From NCBI RefSeq assembly GCF_900142675.1, contig NZ_FRBS01000003.1, positions 62,001 to 126,000 of the forward strand: a stretch of 64,000 nt of DNA, written 5' to 3'. Under the pieces are notes generated by a model. The model was not told the origin of the DNA. It saw nothing but the letters and a program-made list of their open reading frames with translations, and made no database searches. This DNA comes from Shouchella rhizosphaerae. Its GTDB lineage: Bacteria; Bacillota; Bacilli; Bacillales; Bacillaceae_D. Position 1 is the stretch's first letter, and every line of letters starts with the position of its first letter. Below, one piece after another: positions 43,959-53,067 of this stretch. Made by a program: the position numbers and the translations under genes.

Positions 43959-44642
43959 CTAGGAAACGGCTTCTTTGTTGATTTCCGCTGCCACATCCAA
44001 AAGCCGCTGCACTCGTTCAATGCGAATGCTACCGTTCACCTCATCTAGAAAAGCTGCTTTCATATGATCCTCTACAGCCTCGTCTTTATCGACAAAATAC
44101 AGCGATTCGTCTGCAATTTGTAACCCAGCAGGCGCCATCATTGCCGCACAAATGCGGGCATCTCGTTTGCCTTCAAACCCGGCATGAGCACGCCCTTTTA
44201 AAGCGCCCATTACATAAATGCTCCCTGTAGCCGTCAGAAGCCCACCGGGATTAATGTCGCCGACAAGTAAGACATTTCCTTTGACATGGACGACTTGTCC
44301 AGAACGAATCATTCTCGTTAAAGTCGTTGTTTGCGCATGCTCCTTCATCAATTGTGCTTCTTCCCAAGAAATGACGCCAGAGTCATAATGCTCAATCCGC
44401 ATATTACGGCCTTCTGTGACAACCGCTTCTAGCTGCGCTTTATCTTCTTCATTTAAATATCGGTTGCCCAAATCCATTTTAACGTAAACCGGCCGTTCTT
44501 CTTCGCCACTTTTGTAGTAATTGGCCGATAGTTTGTCTGTAAGCTCTTTTATTAATTCATCAAAAGAACAGCGGTCATCTAAAAGAAACGTCAACCCATC
44601 CTTTGTGCCTTTGATGGTGACGAATGATTTTCCACGTGTCAT
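43959..44642 (-). CDS. minC: Septum-site determining protein MinC
   Basis: 227 residues. The N-terminal FtsZ-inhibiting domain (FVTIKGTKDGLTFLLDD) is followed by a short linker and the C-terminal beta-helix that binds MinD and self-assembles (GQVVHVKGNVLLVGDINPGG, MGALKGRAHAGFEG). GAGGTGATAATGG precedes the ATG. It belongs to the mreBCD-minCD group; about 80 nt separate it from mreD. Confidence 0.95.
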   Translation of the reverse strand: MTRGKSFVTIKGTKDGLTFLLDDRCSFDELIKELTDKLSANYYKSGEEERPVYVKMDLGNRYLNEEDKAQLEAVVTEGRNMRIEHYDSGVISWEEAQLMKEHAQTTTLTRMIRSGQVVHVKGNVLLVGDINPGGLLTATGSIYVMGALKGRAHAGFEGKRDARICAAMMAPAGLQIADESLYFVDKDEAVEDHMKAAFLDEVNGSIRIERVQRLLDVAAEINKEAVS

Positions 44643-44722
44643 CCATTATCACCTCGGTACCTATCTCTTTGTCGTTTCGTTTCTATCAAGACTAGTTCCA
44701 CACGATCCGCCAAACTCCTGCT

Positions 44723-45247
44723 TTAGCGCTGGCGAATGCGCGCTTGCTCTAAGACATGGGCAGCGAGTTTACGCACAGGGAGAACAATGAGGATCGCAAA
44801 AGCGCTGTTTAACACAAGTGTTGGCAAAAGCCGGTCCATAAAAAAGGTGCTTCCTTGCATTTCTGTTACGCCCAAAACATAAAATAGGCCATATTGGTAG
44901 TATTCAAACGCAAAAACAGCAACAATAGCGAGCACGACAGCCCAAAGCGCCGATTCCTTTACAGCTTTTAAAGGAACCGCAAGCGCATAGCCGAGGCAAG
45001 CAAAGCCAAACGTATAGATGCCAAGATAGTTTGTATAAACGACATCAAAGATTAGCCCAAATGCAAGCCCGTACAACATCCCTACCTGCTTGCCAGAATA
45101 AAGGCCAATCAGCACAATAACGATAAGCGCGAAGCGAGGAACGACAATTTGGTCAGAGCCTGTATAATTGAGAAGCAAATTAGGCAACAAAGAGCCCTCT
45201 ACAACGAGTAAAAAGAGAAGAACGAGCGAAAAGTACGTTCTGCTCAT
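44723..45247 (-). CDS. mreD: Rod-shape determining protein MreD
   Basis: 174 residues with five membrane helices and no soluble domain. It is part of the elongation complex with MreC, RodA and PBPs. The ATG overlaps the mreC stop by 4 bases (ATGA). The family is poorly conserved, so identification rests on length, helices and position. Confidence 0.9.
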   Translation of the reverse strand: MSRTYFSLVLLFLLVVEGSLLPNLLLNYTGSDQIVVPRFALIVIVLIGLYSGKQVGMLYGLAFGLIFDVVYTNYLGIYTFGFACLGYALAVPLKAVKESALWAVVLAIVAVFAFEYYQYGLFYVLGVTEMQGSTFFMDRLLPTLVLNSAFAILIVLPVRKLAAHVLEQARIRQR

Positions 45248-46125
45248 TCCGCCTCACCTTCTTCAAGCAGCTCTTCATCCATAGAAGGTAGATGACGCTG
45301 GACGATGAACACATAATCGAGTGCTGAAAAATCTGCTGTAGGACGAATGTATACATTTTGAGAAAGACCATATTCGTCTGCTTCCGTATGGTCGACTTCT
45401 CCTATCAACAAACCAGCAGGGTAGACATCGCCAAGGCCTGAAGTTGTTACGGTTTGTCCTTCTTCAATTTCGCTTTCCACGTCAACTTTGCGCATGATCA
45501 ATAAATCATTTTCTTCATCATAACCTTCAATGAAGCCGACAGCCGTGTCATCCTCAAGCACTACTTGTGCCGACACCCGGTTTGTCGGATCATTGTCGCT
45601 GAGCAGTTGTACGTAGGATGTAAACTTGCTCGTCCGGCTTACTTTGCCGATTAATCCACCTCGGGAATCAACGACGGCCATGTCGGCAGTGACTTCGTCA
45701 GTTTGCCCGCGGTTTAAACCAACGTATTGTTCCCAAGCGTCTGGAGAACGGTTAATGACAACCGCAGAGATTTGATCATAATCGTTTAGCGTTTCGTCAA
45801 TCCCCAGCATATCGACTAAACGGGCATTTTCTTCTTTTAGGAGGTCCCGTTCCACCGAGATTTGCGTATACTCTTCAAGCCGGGCCCGCAAAAGTTGGTT
45901 TTCATTATAGACGTCAAAGATTTCCTGAATGTTTTCATAGATGTCGCCAACAAAATGGGCGGGCCGGGCAAAGACATTTTGCACCCACCCGATTGCATCG
46001 CGCATAATTTGTTCCGGCTCTGACAAATCCCGATCCCGATTCATCGAGAATCCAATTAACGCCACTAGAATGATAATGCTCACCAGTAAGACGATAAGCT
46101 TTTTATTGGAGAAAAAAGACCTCAT
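45244..46125 (-). CDS. mreC: Rod-shape determining protein MreC
   Basis: 293 residues. One N-terminal membrane helix (about 9-27) is followed by a coiled coil (VYNENQLLRARLEEYTQISVERDLLKEE, split as VYNENQLLRARLEEY and ISVERDLLKEE). Two beta domains outside the membrane contain VINRSPDAWEQYVGLNRG and GLIGKVSRTSKFTSYVQLL. It links MreB filaments to cell-wall synthases. It follows mreB by 11 nt. Confidence 0.95.
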   Translation of the reverse strand: MRSFFSNKKLIVLLVSIIILVALIGFSMNRDRDLSEPEQIMRDAIGWVQNVFARPAHFVGDIYENIQEIFDVYNENQLLRARLEEYTQISVERDLLKEENARLVDMLGIDETLNDYDQISAVVINRSPDAWEQYVGLNRGQTDEVTADMAVVDSRGGLIGKVSRTSKFTSYVQLLSDNDPTNRVSAQVVLEDDTAVGFIEGYDEENDLLIMRKVDVESEIEEGQTVTTSGLGDVYPAGLLIGEVDHTEADEYGLSQNVYIRPTADFSALDYVFIVQRHLPSMDEELLEEGEAE

Positions 46126-46136
46126 CCCTTACACCC

Positions 46137-47171
46137 TTACTTCCAGTCCGATCTTGTTTGGCTACTTGACTTGCCCCGGAACAAGTGAATGTTTTCCAAC
46201 GCTTTTCCTGTGCCAATGGCCACGCAGTCAAGAGGTTCTTCAGCGACAATGACCGGCATATTCGTTTCCTCACTAAGGACTTTGTCCAAGTTGCGCAACA
46301 GCGCCCCTCCACCAGTTAAAACAATGCCACGGTCCATAATATCAGCAGCAAGCTCAGGCGGCGATTGCTCAAGCGTGCTTTTTACTCCGTCAATAATTGT
46401 TGCCACTGTATCCGCCAGTGCATTGGATATTTCTTCGGCTGTCACCGTAATGGTTTTCGGCAGCCCAGTCAACAAATCACGGCCACGTATATCCATCTCA
46501 CCATTTTGCTCGTCGTCGGAACTGGCCGAACCAATTTCCAACTTTAACGTTTCAGCAGTCCGCTCGCCAATCAATAAGTTGTATGTCTTTTTCACATATT
46601 GAATAATGGCATCGTCCATTTCATCGCCAGCGACACGGATTGACTGGCTCGTGACAATTCCTCCTAAAGAAATGATCGCGACTTCCGTCGTGCCACCGCC
46701 AATATCAACTACCATGCTTCCTGTTGGTTCCCAGACAGGAAGATTGGCGCCAATCGCAGCCGCAAATGGCTCCTCCAGCGTATAGGCTTCTTTAGCCCCT
46801 GCTTGTTTTGTCGCATCTTCAACCGCCCGTTTTTCGACAGCAGTAATGCCTGAAGGCACACATACCATGACAGCCGGTTTTTTACTAAACATCGAGCTGT
46901 TCTTCATTGCCTGTTGGATAAAGTATTTTAACATTGTCGCCGTCGTGTCAAAATCTGCAATTACGCCGTCTTTCATCGGACGGACGGCAACGATGTTCCC
47001 TGGCGTACGGCCAATCATGTTTTTAGCGTCATTTCCGACTGCTTGAATCGAATTGGTATCGGTTCTTAGCGCGACTACCGATGGTTCGCGTAGCACAATT
47101 CCTTTTCCTTTTGTATAAACGAGTGTATTTGCTGTTCCTAAATCGATTCCAATATCTTTGCTACCAAACAT
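46137..47171 (-). CDS. mreB: Rod-shape determining actin homologue MreB
   Basis: 344 residues, very similar to B. subtilis MreB over its whole length ([59 protein letters not shown] split here as [10 protein letters not shown] and [30 protein letters not shown]). ATP-binding loops are intact. The ATG has no Shine-Dalgarno site of its own. Instead a 20-codon frame with a good site ends one base before it (47173-47235), so translation may depend on coupling. A promoter within 47240-47340 is likely because a terminator follows radC. Confidence 0.97.
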   Translation of the reverse strand: MFGSKDIGIDLGTANTLVYTKGKGIVLREPSVVALRTDTNSIQAVGNDAKNMIGRTPGNIVAVRPMKDGVIADFDTTATMLKYFIQQAMKNSSMFSKKPAVMVCVPSGITAVEKRAVEDATKQAGAKEAYTLEEPFAAAIGANLPVWEPTGSMVVDIGGGTTEVAIISLGGIVTSQSIRVAGDEMDDAIIQYVKKTYNLLIGERTAETLKLEIGSASSDDEQNGEMDIRGRDLLTGLPKTITVTAEEISNALADTVATIIDGVKSTLEQSPPELAADIMDRGIVLTGGGALLRNLDKVLSEETNMPVIVAEEPLDCVAIGTGKALENIHLFRGKSSSQTRSDWK

Positions 47172-47172
47172 T

Positions 47173-47235
47173 TTATATGTACTGTCCGACCAAAATACAG
47201 CCGCTATTACGCTGGCTGCTACCCCTAATGATCAA
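47173..47235 (-). CDS. Possible 20-residue leader peptide upstream of mreB
   Basis: TTG at 47233-47235 has GGGAGG exactly 8 nt upstream and opens a frame [20 protein letters not shown] that stops with TAA at 47173-47175. Only one base lies between that stop and the mreB ATG. This spacing is ideal for re-initiation. The peptide has no recognised family. It could simply be a sequence that brings ribosomes to mreB. Confidence 0.4.
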   Translation of the reverse strand: MIIRGSSQRNSGCILVGQYI

Positions 47236-47351
47236 ACAGAAAGCCTCCCTTTATTACACGTAGGTTCGTGTCTTTTGTTTTTTGTATTCATAGTGTGAAA
47301 CATCGCTTGTCATAATATGAAATCATACCCATTATTATATCGAATAACTGC

Positions 47352-47381
47352 AAAAAAAAATAGCCTTAAAGTTCCCCAGGC
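47352..47381 (-). terminator. Weak terminator after radC
   Basis: On the minus strand GCCT...AGGC with G-T wobble extension forms a small hairpin, followed after two bases by T9. It separates radC from mreB. Confidence 0.55.
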
Positions 47382-47407
47382 ATAAAAATCTGTCCAAAGT
47401 CTGAAAC

Positions 47408-48103
47408 TCACGAAATTGTTGCGAAAAAACCACGTTCTTTTAGGCTAATAAAACAACCATCACCAACAATAATATGGTCGAGCAATTCAATTCCGAGAAT
47501 GGCTCCAGCTTGACGCAAACGCTTGGTAACACTGATGTCTTCCGGGCTTGGACTTGGGTCTCCGCTAGGGTGATTATGGAGGCAAATGACAGAGGCAGAG
47601 GATGATTGAAGGGCTTCTTTAAATACCTCCCGCGGATGGACAATGCTCGCATTGAGGCTGCCAATAAAGAGTGTTTTTTGCTTTATCACATGATTTTTTG
47701 TATTTAAATACAATGCTACAAAGTGTTCTTGTTGTAGGCCGCGCATATCTTCTGAAACGAGCTCTGCGGCATCTTCAGGCGAGGAAATTACGGGCCTCAC
47801 AAGCTTGGTTTCTCTCTGAATTCTCCTGCCTAGTTCAATCGCAGCAGACAATTCAATTGCTTTAGCCATCCCAATACCTGGTACTTTTTGAATTTCTTCT
47901 AACGGCGCTTCACTGAACATCGCCAACGTCGGAAACTGGCTCAATAACGTAGACGCTACATGTAGCGCCGAGCTTTGCTTCGTGCCTGTTCGAAGCAAAA
48001 TCGCGACAATCTCTTGATTTGACAATGCTTTGGCCCCTTCACGGATAAACCGTTCCCGGGGGCGCTCTGTTTGTGGTACATCGCGTATAAGCAACGTCAT
48101 CAT
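47408..48103 (-). CDS. radC: RadC family protein (JAB/MPN domain)
   Basis: 231 residues. An N-terminal helix-hairpin-helix (LEEIQKVPGIGMAKAIELSAAIELG, split as LEEIQKVPGIGMAK and AIELSAAIELG) is followed by a JAB/MPN metalloprotease-like domain with CLHNHPSGDPSPSPED. The original link to DNA repair has been withdrawn in E. coli, and the function is unknown. It lies between maf and mreB as in B. subtilis. The ATG is preceded by GGGGTTGG, close to the maf stop. Confidence 0.93.
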   Translation of the reverse strand: MMTLLIRDVPQTERPRERFIREGAKALSNQEIVAILLRTGTKQSSALHVASTLLSQFPTLAMFSEAPLEEIQKVPGIGMAKAIELSAAIELGRRIQRETKLVRPVISSPEDAAELVSEDMRGLQQEHFVALYLNTKNHVIKQKTLFIGSLNASIVHPREVFKEALQSSSASVICLHNHPSGDPSPSPEDISVTKRLRQAGAILGIELLDHIIVGDGCFISLKERGFFATIS

Positions 48104-48113
48104 CCAACCCCTT

Positions 48114-48689
48114 TTAACCGATATTCGGATAGATATGAAATTTTTCCAATGCTTTTGCTGTTTTTGAAAGAGGTAGCCCCGCTACTGTATAAAAATCTCC
48201 TTCTATTCGCGAGACAAAAATGGCGCCAAAGCTTTGAATTCCATATGCTCCAGCTTTATCAAGCGAATCACCTGATTGCAAATAGCGTTCTAACCGCTCT
48301 GGTGTCAGTTCGTCAAACGTCACTTTGGCTGCATCAGAAAAAACATGTTCTTTATTTCCATGTAGGATGGCAACACCTGTATAAACGGTATGGGTGCTAT
48401 TCGACAATGCCATGAGCATCGTTTTTGCTTCTGCCACATTCGCCGGCTTGCCTAAATGCTTGCCATTATGGACAACAATTGTGTCAGCGCCAAGAACGAC
48501 GGCATTCGGATGATTAGCTGCGACTGAAGCCGCCTTTCGCCTCGCTAGCTCTTTTACAATGGTGTCATTCTCCCATGTTGGGTCAAATGTTTCCTCTACA
48601 TTGCTTGGTTGGGTAAAAAATTGATAGTGGCATTGCTTTAAAAACTCGCTGCGCCTCGGGGAACTTGAGGCTAATAGAAAGGTATTCAT
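48114..48689 (-). CDS. maf: Maf nucleotide pyrophosphatase
   Basis: 191 residues. The family hallmark LASSSPRR is at the N-terminus, followed by ARRKAASVAANHP and LGADTIVVHNGKHLGKP. Maf hydrolyses dTTP, UTP and modified pyrimidine triphosphates and causes septation block when overproduced in B. subtilis. GAGGTGACTTC precedes the ATG. Confidence 0.94.
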   Translation of the reverse strand: MNTFLLASSSPRRSEFLKQCHYQFFTQPSNVEETFDPTWENDTIVKELARRKAASVAANHPNAVVLGADTIVVHNGKHLGKPANVAEAKTMLMALSNSTHTVYTGVAILHGNKEHVFSDAAKVTFDELTPERLERYLQSGDSLDKAGAYGIQSFGAIFVSRIEGDFYTVAGLPLSKTAKALEKFHIYPNIG

Positions 48690-48885
48690 GAAGTCACCTC
48701 TACATCGTTTTTATCTAGTGTACAGGTTCTTCGTTAGTTTACCAAATCGTGTACTGGAAAAACAAGACTGTTTTTTAGAGAGAATATACATGAAGGCAGC
48801 GTATAAGAGTGCCAAACTTGGCGTCCGCCTTATGAGGGACGATTTTTCACCGTAGCTAAAATAGGTTCTCCTTCAGTAAATCGAA

Positions 48886-48919
48886 CCGCTCGCAAATAAG
48901 GAAACATAGTGGCGAGCGG
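48886..48919. other. Hairpin in the gap between the S9 peptidase and maf
   Basis: CCGCTCGC (48886-48893) and GCGAGCGG (48912-48919) form a perfect 8-bp stem with an 18-base loop, about 50 nt downstream of the S9 peptidase stop. There is no T tract, so it is not a standard terminator. The rest of the 277-bp gap holds nothing recognisable. Confidence 0.45.
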
Positions 48920-48966
48920 CATCGATCGCTACTGCTTTCAAATATAAACACTTAGCCTATAACGTG

Positions 48967-50913
48967 TCATAACCGCTTGGAAAACCAATCTGCTATCGCA
49001 TTGAGACGTTCAATCCGCAAATTCGGCTTACCACTTCTTGACAGTTCATGATTAGCTTCCGGGAAACGGATAAATACAGTCTCTTTCCCATGCTTTTTCA
49101 ACGCAATAAACAATTGCTCTGCTTGTTCAATCGGACAGCGATAGTCTTTTTCACCGTGCAAAATAAGCAATGGCGTTTCCACGTTTTCAACGTATTTGAG
49201 TGGCGAATGGGCCCACAGTGTTTCGATATCATGCAAGTCTGCTTTTATTTGCCACTCTGAAAAATAGTAGCCAATATCGCTTACGCCATAAAAACTAATC
49301 CAATTGGATATCGAGCGTTGCGTAACAGCCGCTTTGAACCGATTCGTATGGCCAACAGCCCAATTTGTCATAAAGCCACCGTAACTTCCCCCAGTCAGAC
49401 CGATGCGCTCCTGGTCAATCCAGTTATGTTGGCCAATTGCAAAATCAAGGACATCCATTAAATCTTGGAAGTCCCCTCCGCCATAATCGCCACGGACCGC
49501 ATCAGCAAACGCTTGCCCGTACCCAAGGCCACCACGGGGATTGGTAAACAACACGCCAAACCCTTTCGCGCATAATAGTTGAAATTCATGAAAATACGTA
49601 CGGGCATACATCGCATGGGGACCGCCATGTACTTCTAAAACAAGCGGATACGTTTTTCCTTCTTCAAACCCAATCGGCTTCATTAGCCAACCTGCGACAA
49701 AACTGCCATCTTCCCGTTTATAACAAATTTCTTCTAGCTCGCTAAACTCATACGTACGCCGCGGTTGGTCATTGAATGACGTATGTTCATGAAGCGTCCC
49801 AGTAGCAAGATCAAGTCGGTAAGCCTCGCTAAGCTGTTTGACGTCGCTTATCGTCACAATCGCTTGCCCTTTTTGAAAATCAAATCCATTTATGTGACGC
49901 TTTTCATGCGTGACCTGATTCACTGTGCCATCGAGGCGAAACGACCAAACATTTACATCGCCTTCTTTTGAAACAAGCGCATAAATGGACTGACCATCTT
50001 CTCCCCATTTCAGCCCATTTGATCCAATATTCTGTAAAAAATCCCCAATTGCAACGTCGCCAATCGAGGCATCCAGTTGGCTGGAAAGCAAACGGATTTC
50101 TTGCTTTTGGCAATCATAAACATATAGCTTCGTCAATGTCGCGTTTTTGTATTCTCTCTCATGGCCTAGGAGAGCGACATAAGAACCATCAGGTGATACG
50201 GATCCGCTTTGCACGACCATTGGTTCCTTTGTGATTTGCGTTTTTGCTCCCGTATCCAAGTCAATAAACCAAACATCGACAGCAAAAGTAAAATCATTGT
50301 TTTCGTTATGGCTGCCAGCTACAAGGACAGCGCGTCCATTTGCTGAAAAGTCAATTACATTTACGTCAGCAGGGCTGTCTGTTACCCACTTCCACTTTTT
50401 TGTGGCAATGTCGATTACGCCAATTTGTTTCAAGCTGCCATCAAACAAACCTCTTTCGTCTGACTTATATTTCATTGCCTCTACCACTAATGGCTTTGGC
50501 CAATCATTGCTTGTCCCTGTTTCTTCAGGCTGTTTATAAGCAGCAAAGGCAATTTTGCTCCCGTCAGGTGACCAAAAAAACGCGTTAACGCCATTTTCGA
50601 GATCTGTCAGCTGTTCAGCTTCCGCCATGCCTTGTTTTACATAAACTTGCATTTTTCCAGTCCGGTTTGAGAGATAGGCAAGCGCCCCAGTTGAGGACCA
50701 TTTTGGTGAAATATGCTTATCGTTCCCAAATGTCCATTGAGAAACGTGACTACTTTTTTGCATGTCCAGTCCGTAAATATTGGCTATGTAGTCATTTTTT
50801 TGCTTGTCCATTTTTGTGACAACAATTGCAGCACTCTTGCCATCAGGCGCTACTGCTGGGCTTGTCACTGTTGTTAATTCATATAGTGTCTCTGCAGATA
50901 CGCGGCTTTTCAT
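48967..50913 (-). CDS. S9 family (prolyl-oligopeptidase-like) peptidase
   Basis: 648 residues from ATG 50913, preceded by AGGAGGGATGCTTTG; the frame runs on to 50988 without a site. The N-terminal two thirds form a WD40-like beta-propeller (SPDGSKIAFAAY, SPDGSYVALLGH repeats). The C-terminal alpha/beta hydrolase has the serine in TGGSYGGFMTNWAVGH, Asp in LHGEKDYRCP and His in EANHELSRSG. It resembles acylaminoacyl-peptidases and B. subtilis YuxL. No signal peptide is present, so it is probably cytosolic. It is inserted between maf and spoIIB, which are neighbours in B. subtilis. Confidence 0.9.
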   Translation of the reverse strand: MKSRVSAETLYELTTVTSPAVAPDGKSAAIVVTKMDKQKNDYIANIYGLDMQKSSHVSQWTFGNDKHISPKWSSTGALAYLSNRTGKMQVYVKQGMAEAEQLTDLENGVNAFFWSPDGSKIAFAAYKQPEETGTSNDWPKPLVVEAMKYKSDERGLFDGSLKQIGVIDIATKKWKWVTDSPADVNVIDFSANGRAVLVAGSHNENNDFTFAVDVWFIDLDTGAKTQITKEPMVVQSGSVSPDGSYVALLGHEREYKNATLTKLYVYDCQKQEIRLLSSQLDASIGDVAIGDFLQNIGSNGLKWGEDGQSIYALVSKEGDVNVWSFRLDGTVNQVTHEKRHINGFDFQKGQAIVTISDVKQLSEAYRLDLATGTLHEHTSFNDQPRRTYEFSELEEICYKREDGSFVAGWLMKPIGFEEGKTYPLVLEVHGGPHAMYARTYFHEFQLLCAKGFGVLFTNPRGGLGYGQAFADAVRGDYGGGDFQDLMDVLDFAIGQHNWIDQERIGLTGGSYGGFMTNWAVGHTNRFKAAVTQRSISNWISFYGVSDIGYYFSEWQIKADLHDIETLWAHSPLKYVENVETPLLILHGEKDYRCPIEQAEQLFIALKKHGKETVFIRFPEANHELSRSGKPNLRIERLNAIADWFSKRL

Positions 50914-51033
50914 CAAAGCATCCCTCCTGTTTACCATTATAAACAGAAACTTCGAGTATAGAAAGAATAATAAGGAATAGAATGTCACCGCGTGTCTTTT
51001 ATCCGTCTAAGTGGGGGCATCGACAATCTTAAA

Positions 51034-51055
51034 AAGAACGCTCAAAAGCGTTCTT
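51034..51055 (-). terminator. Terminator of spoIIB
   Basis: AAGAACGCT (51034-51042) and AGCGTTCTT (51047-51055) with a 4-base loop, followed on the minus strand by T5. It touches the spoIIB stop codon. Confidence 0.85.
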
Positions 51056-52146
51056 CAATGTTTGATCGCAGCGATGGCATTTTCATAATCGCTTAATGCC
51101 TGCAAAAGTGCTTGCTGTGTTGCCCATAATAGTGGTTCTTCCACGTTTTCTTGGTACGATTCAAGATTAGCTGTTGCTTCAGAAAGAGCATCACTCATCG
51201 CCAATGCGAATGGTTTGGCTTCCTCGCCTAACTCGGAAAACGCCCCATCACGGTTGGAACGTAGCTCTGCAACCGCTGTATTCAACTGCTGCAGCTGTTC
51301 TTGGTTTAAAGGAGAGTTATCAGTTGCTAACAACTGGCTAGAGGACAAGTCTGCGAGAGCGCTGTACAAAGAATAAGCGTCAGTGAACCAAGCAGCGGCT
51401 GCTTCTCCGCCGGCTTCAGGCACGCCTCCTTCGACCGTATACGTTTTCACATAGACTTCTTGACCTGCGTTTGACACAAGCGTGCCAAGCTCTTCGGCGC
51501 GGGAACGGTCCCCGGCAACGCCAACAAACATAAACCATGGCTCCTCCTGGCCGATTAATGTCGCTGGCAGCCCTTTTGCTTTTGTTGACTGAATGACTTG
51601 CTCCGCTTGGCCTGGCTCGTCAAATGCTGCGCCTTGCACAACATCCACTTGCATTGTCGGAAAGGCAACCTGGCCACTAGCAGCCACCGAGACTGCTTGT
51701 GGTGTCTGATCTTGAGCAGGGCTTGCAATGACAAATTGGTAGAGGACAGCCCCTAATCCTACGCCGACGACAATCGCTGATACAACAGCAGCGACTATGT
51801 TCCACGGAAACGCTTTTGCCGTCCAGTTTGTAGGACGCTTCCGTTTTTTTGGAGGCAGCTTTGGCGACTTTGAACGGTTGCCATCATCCCAAAAACGTTC
51901 CTCTTGTCCACGTTCTTCCCGTTTTCTGTTTAAATCAATGACTTTGTCCGGCTTCGGCAAAAATTCATCCTCACTGCTGCTTTCGTTTATCGTTTCTTCT
52001 GGTTTTTGAAAAGGCGTCCCATCCCATGTCAATACTTCCAGCGGTGGGCTTTCTTCTTGTTCACTCGTTTTAGCGGGTGTCTTTTTGGGCGGCAGTGGTT
52101 CGTTGTGATCAAAGCGAAAAGACATCGTTTTTTTGTTGTTTTCCAT
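51055..52146 (-). CDS. spoIIB: SpoIIB-like sporulation protein with SPOR-type region
   Basis: 363 residues. A charged, Pro-rich cytosolic part (1-112) is followed by one membrane helix (about 114-140) and an outside region. That region begins with a SPOR-like repeat (VAFPTMQVDVVQGAAFDEPGQAEQV, shortened: VAFPTMQVDVVQGAAF) and ends in Ala/Glu-rich helices. In B. subtilis SpoIIB sits between comC and maf and helps septal peptidoglycan removal at engulfment. Identification rests on that position plus layout, since the sequence diverges fast. AAAGGGGTGTATAAAAA precedes the ATG. Confidence 0.8.
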   Translation of the reverse strand: MENNKKTMSFRFDHNEPLPPKKTPAKTSEQEESPPLEVLTWDGTPFQKPEETINESSSEDEFLPKPDKVIDLNRKREERGQEERFWDDGNRSKSPKLPPKKRKRPTNWTAKAFPWNIVAAVVSAIVVGVGLGAVLYQFVIASPAQDQTPQAVSVAASGQVAFPTMQVDVVQGAAFDEPGQAEQVIQSTKAKGLPATLIGQEEPWFMFVGVAGDRSRAEELGTLVSNAGQEVYVKTYTVEGGVPEAGGEAAAAWFTDAYSLYSALADLSSSQLLATDNSPLNQEQLQQLNTAVAELRSNRDGAFSELGEEAKPFALAMSDALSEATANLESYQENVEEPLLWATQQALLQALSDYENAIAAIKH

Positions 52147-52202
52147 TTTTTATACACCCCTTTCTGCTTTTATCTATATGAGGCTTGTCTATTTTTAGAA
52201 CG

Positions 52203-52922
52203 TCAAATCCTAGCCGCAAAATAAACAAGCAATGCTGCGGCACTGATAAATGGCGCAAAAGGGATTGCCGTGTTTGGTGCAAACTTTCCTACTACCGTTT
52301 TCGCTCCTACAAATAATAAAGCCAAACAAGCAGCACAAGCGACCATAGGCAAAAACAGCTTTGGCCCCAGCACAATAGCAAGCACGACAAATAATTTCAA
52401 ATCCCCACCGCCCATGCTTCCATTGAGGCACGCAGCTACGAGAATAAGAAGCATCATTGCTGTACTGATTGCACTAAGCCACGAAAAAGGTACTGGCACG
52501 ACACACAAGCGCAAAAAAACAAGAGGAATGGCAAAAAACAACAACACCATATTCGGGATCATCATCCGGCTATAATCAGTCATTGACACTAAGAGAAGCA
52601 TAGCGATGAGAAGAATGGAAACAACCAATTCAAGGCGAAGACCTATCAAAAGCCAGGCAAGCAAATACAAACCAGCGCTGGCGATTTCGATAAGTGGATA
52701 GGAGATGGAAAGAGGCATTCGGCAATGTTTGCATTTTCCAGATTGGATGACATACGAAACAATCGGAATCAACTCAGACGGCCCTAATACGCGGCGGCAG
52801 CCCTCACAACGCGACCGTCCCCAAAAACTTAAGCGCAGTGGCACCCGTGTTGCCGCTACATGGAGGTAAGAACCCATTAGCCCTCCACAAATAGCAGCAT
52901 AACAGGATATGACGAGAGACAT
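52203..52922 (-). CDS. comC: Type 4 prepilin peptidase ComC
   Basis: 239 residues from ATG 52922 (GGAGAGGTGAAG). It has the zinc-type tetracysteine domain with CEGC and CKHC near residues 40-75, then about six membrane helices. The aspartate protease residues are in SMTDYSRMMIP and GGGDLK. It cleaves and methylates competence pseudopilins (ComGC and others), which are not in the window. It follows folC in the conserved order. Confidence 0.93.
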   Translation of the reverse strand: MSLVISCYAAICGGLMGSYLHVAATRVPLRLSFWGRSRCEGCRRVLGPSELIPIVSYVIQSGKCKHCRMPLSISYPLIEIASAGLYLLAWLLIGLRLELVVSILLIAMLLLVSMTDYSRMMIPNMVLLFFAIPLVFLRLCVVPVPFSWLSAISTAMMLLILVAACLNGSMGGGDLKLFVVLAIVLGPKLFLPMVACAACLALLFVGAKTVVGKFAPNTAIPFAPFISAAALLVYFAARI

Positions 52923-53067
52923 CTTCACCTCTCCTTCCTTTTCGTCTTCGTTTTTCGACGAAAATAGCCTAATTCCTGCAAAAATGTTTCAATCTTCTAG
53001 TGAATATCGCCATTTTTAACTCATGTGAGACGAGCCGCAAATGAAAGCCTGCTGCATTATAAGTACG

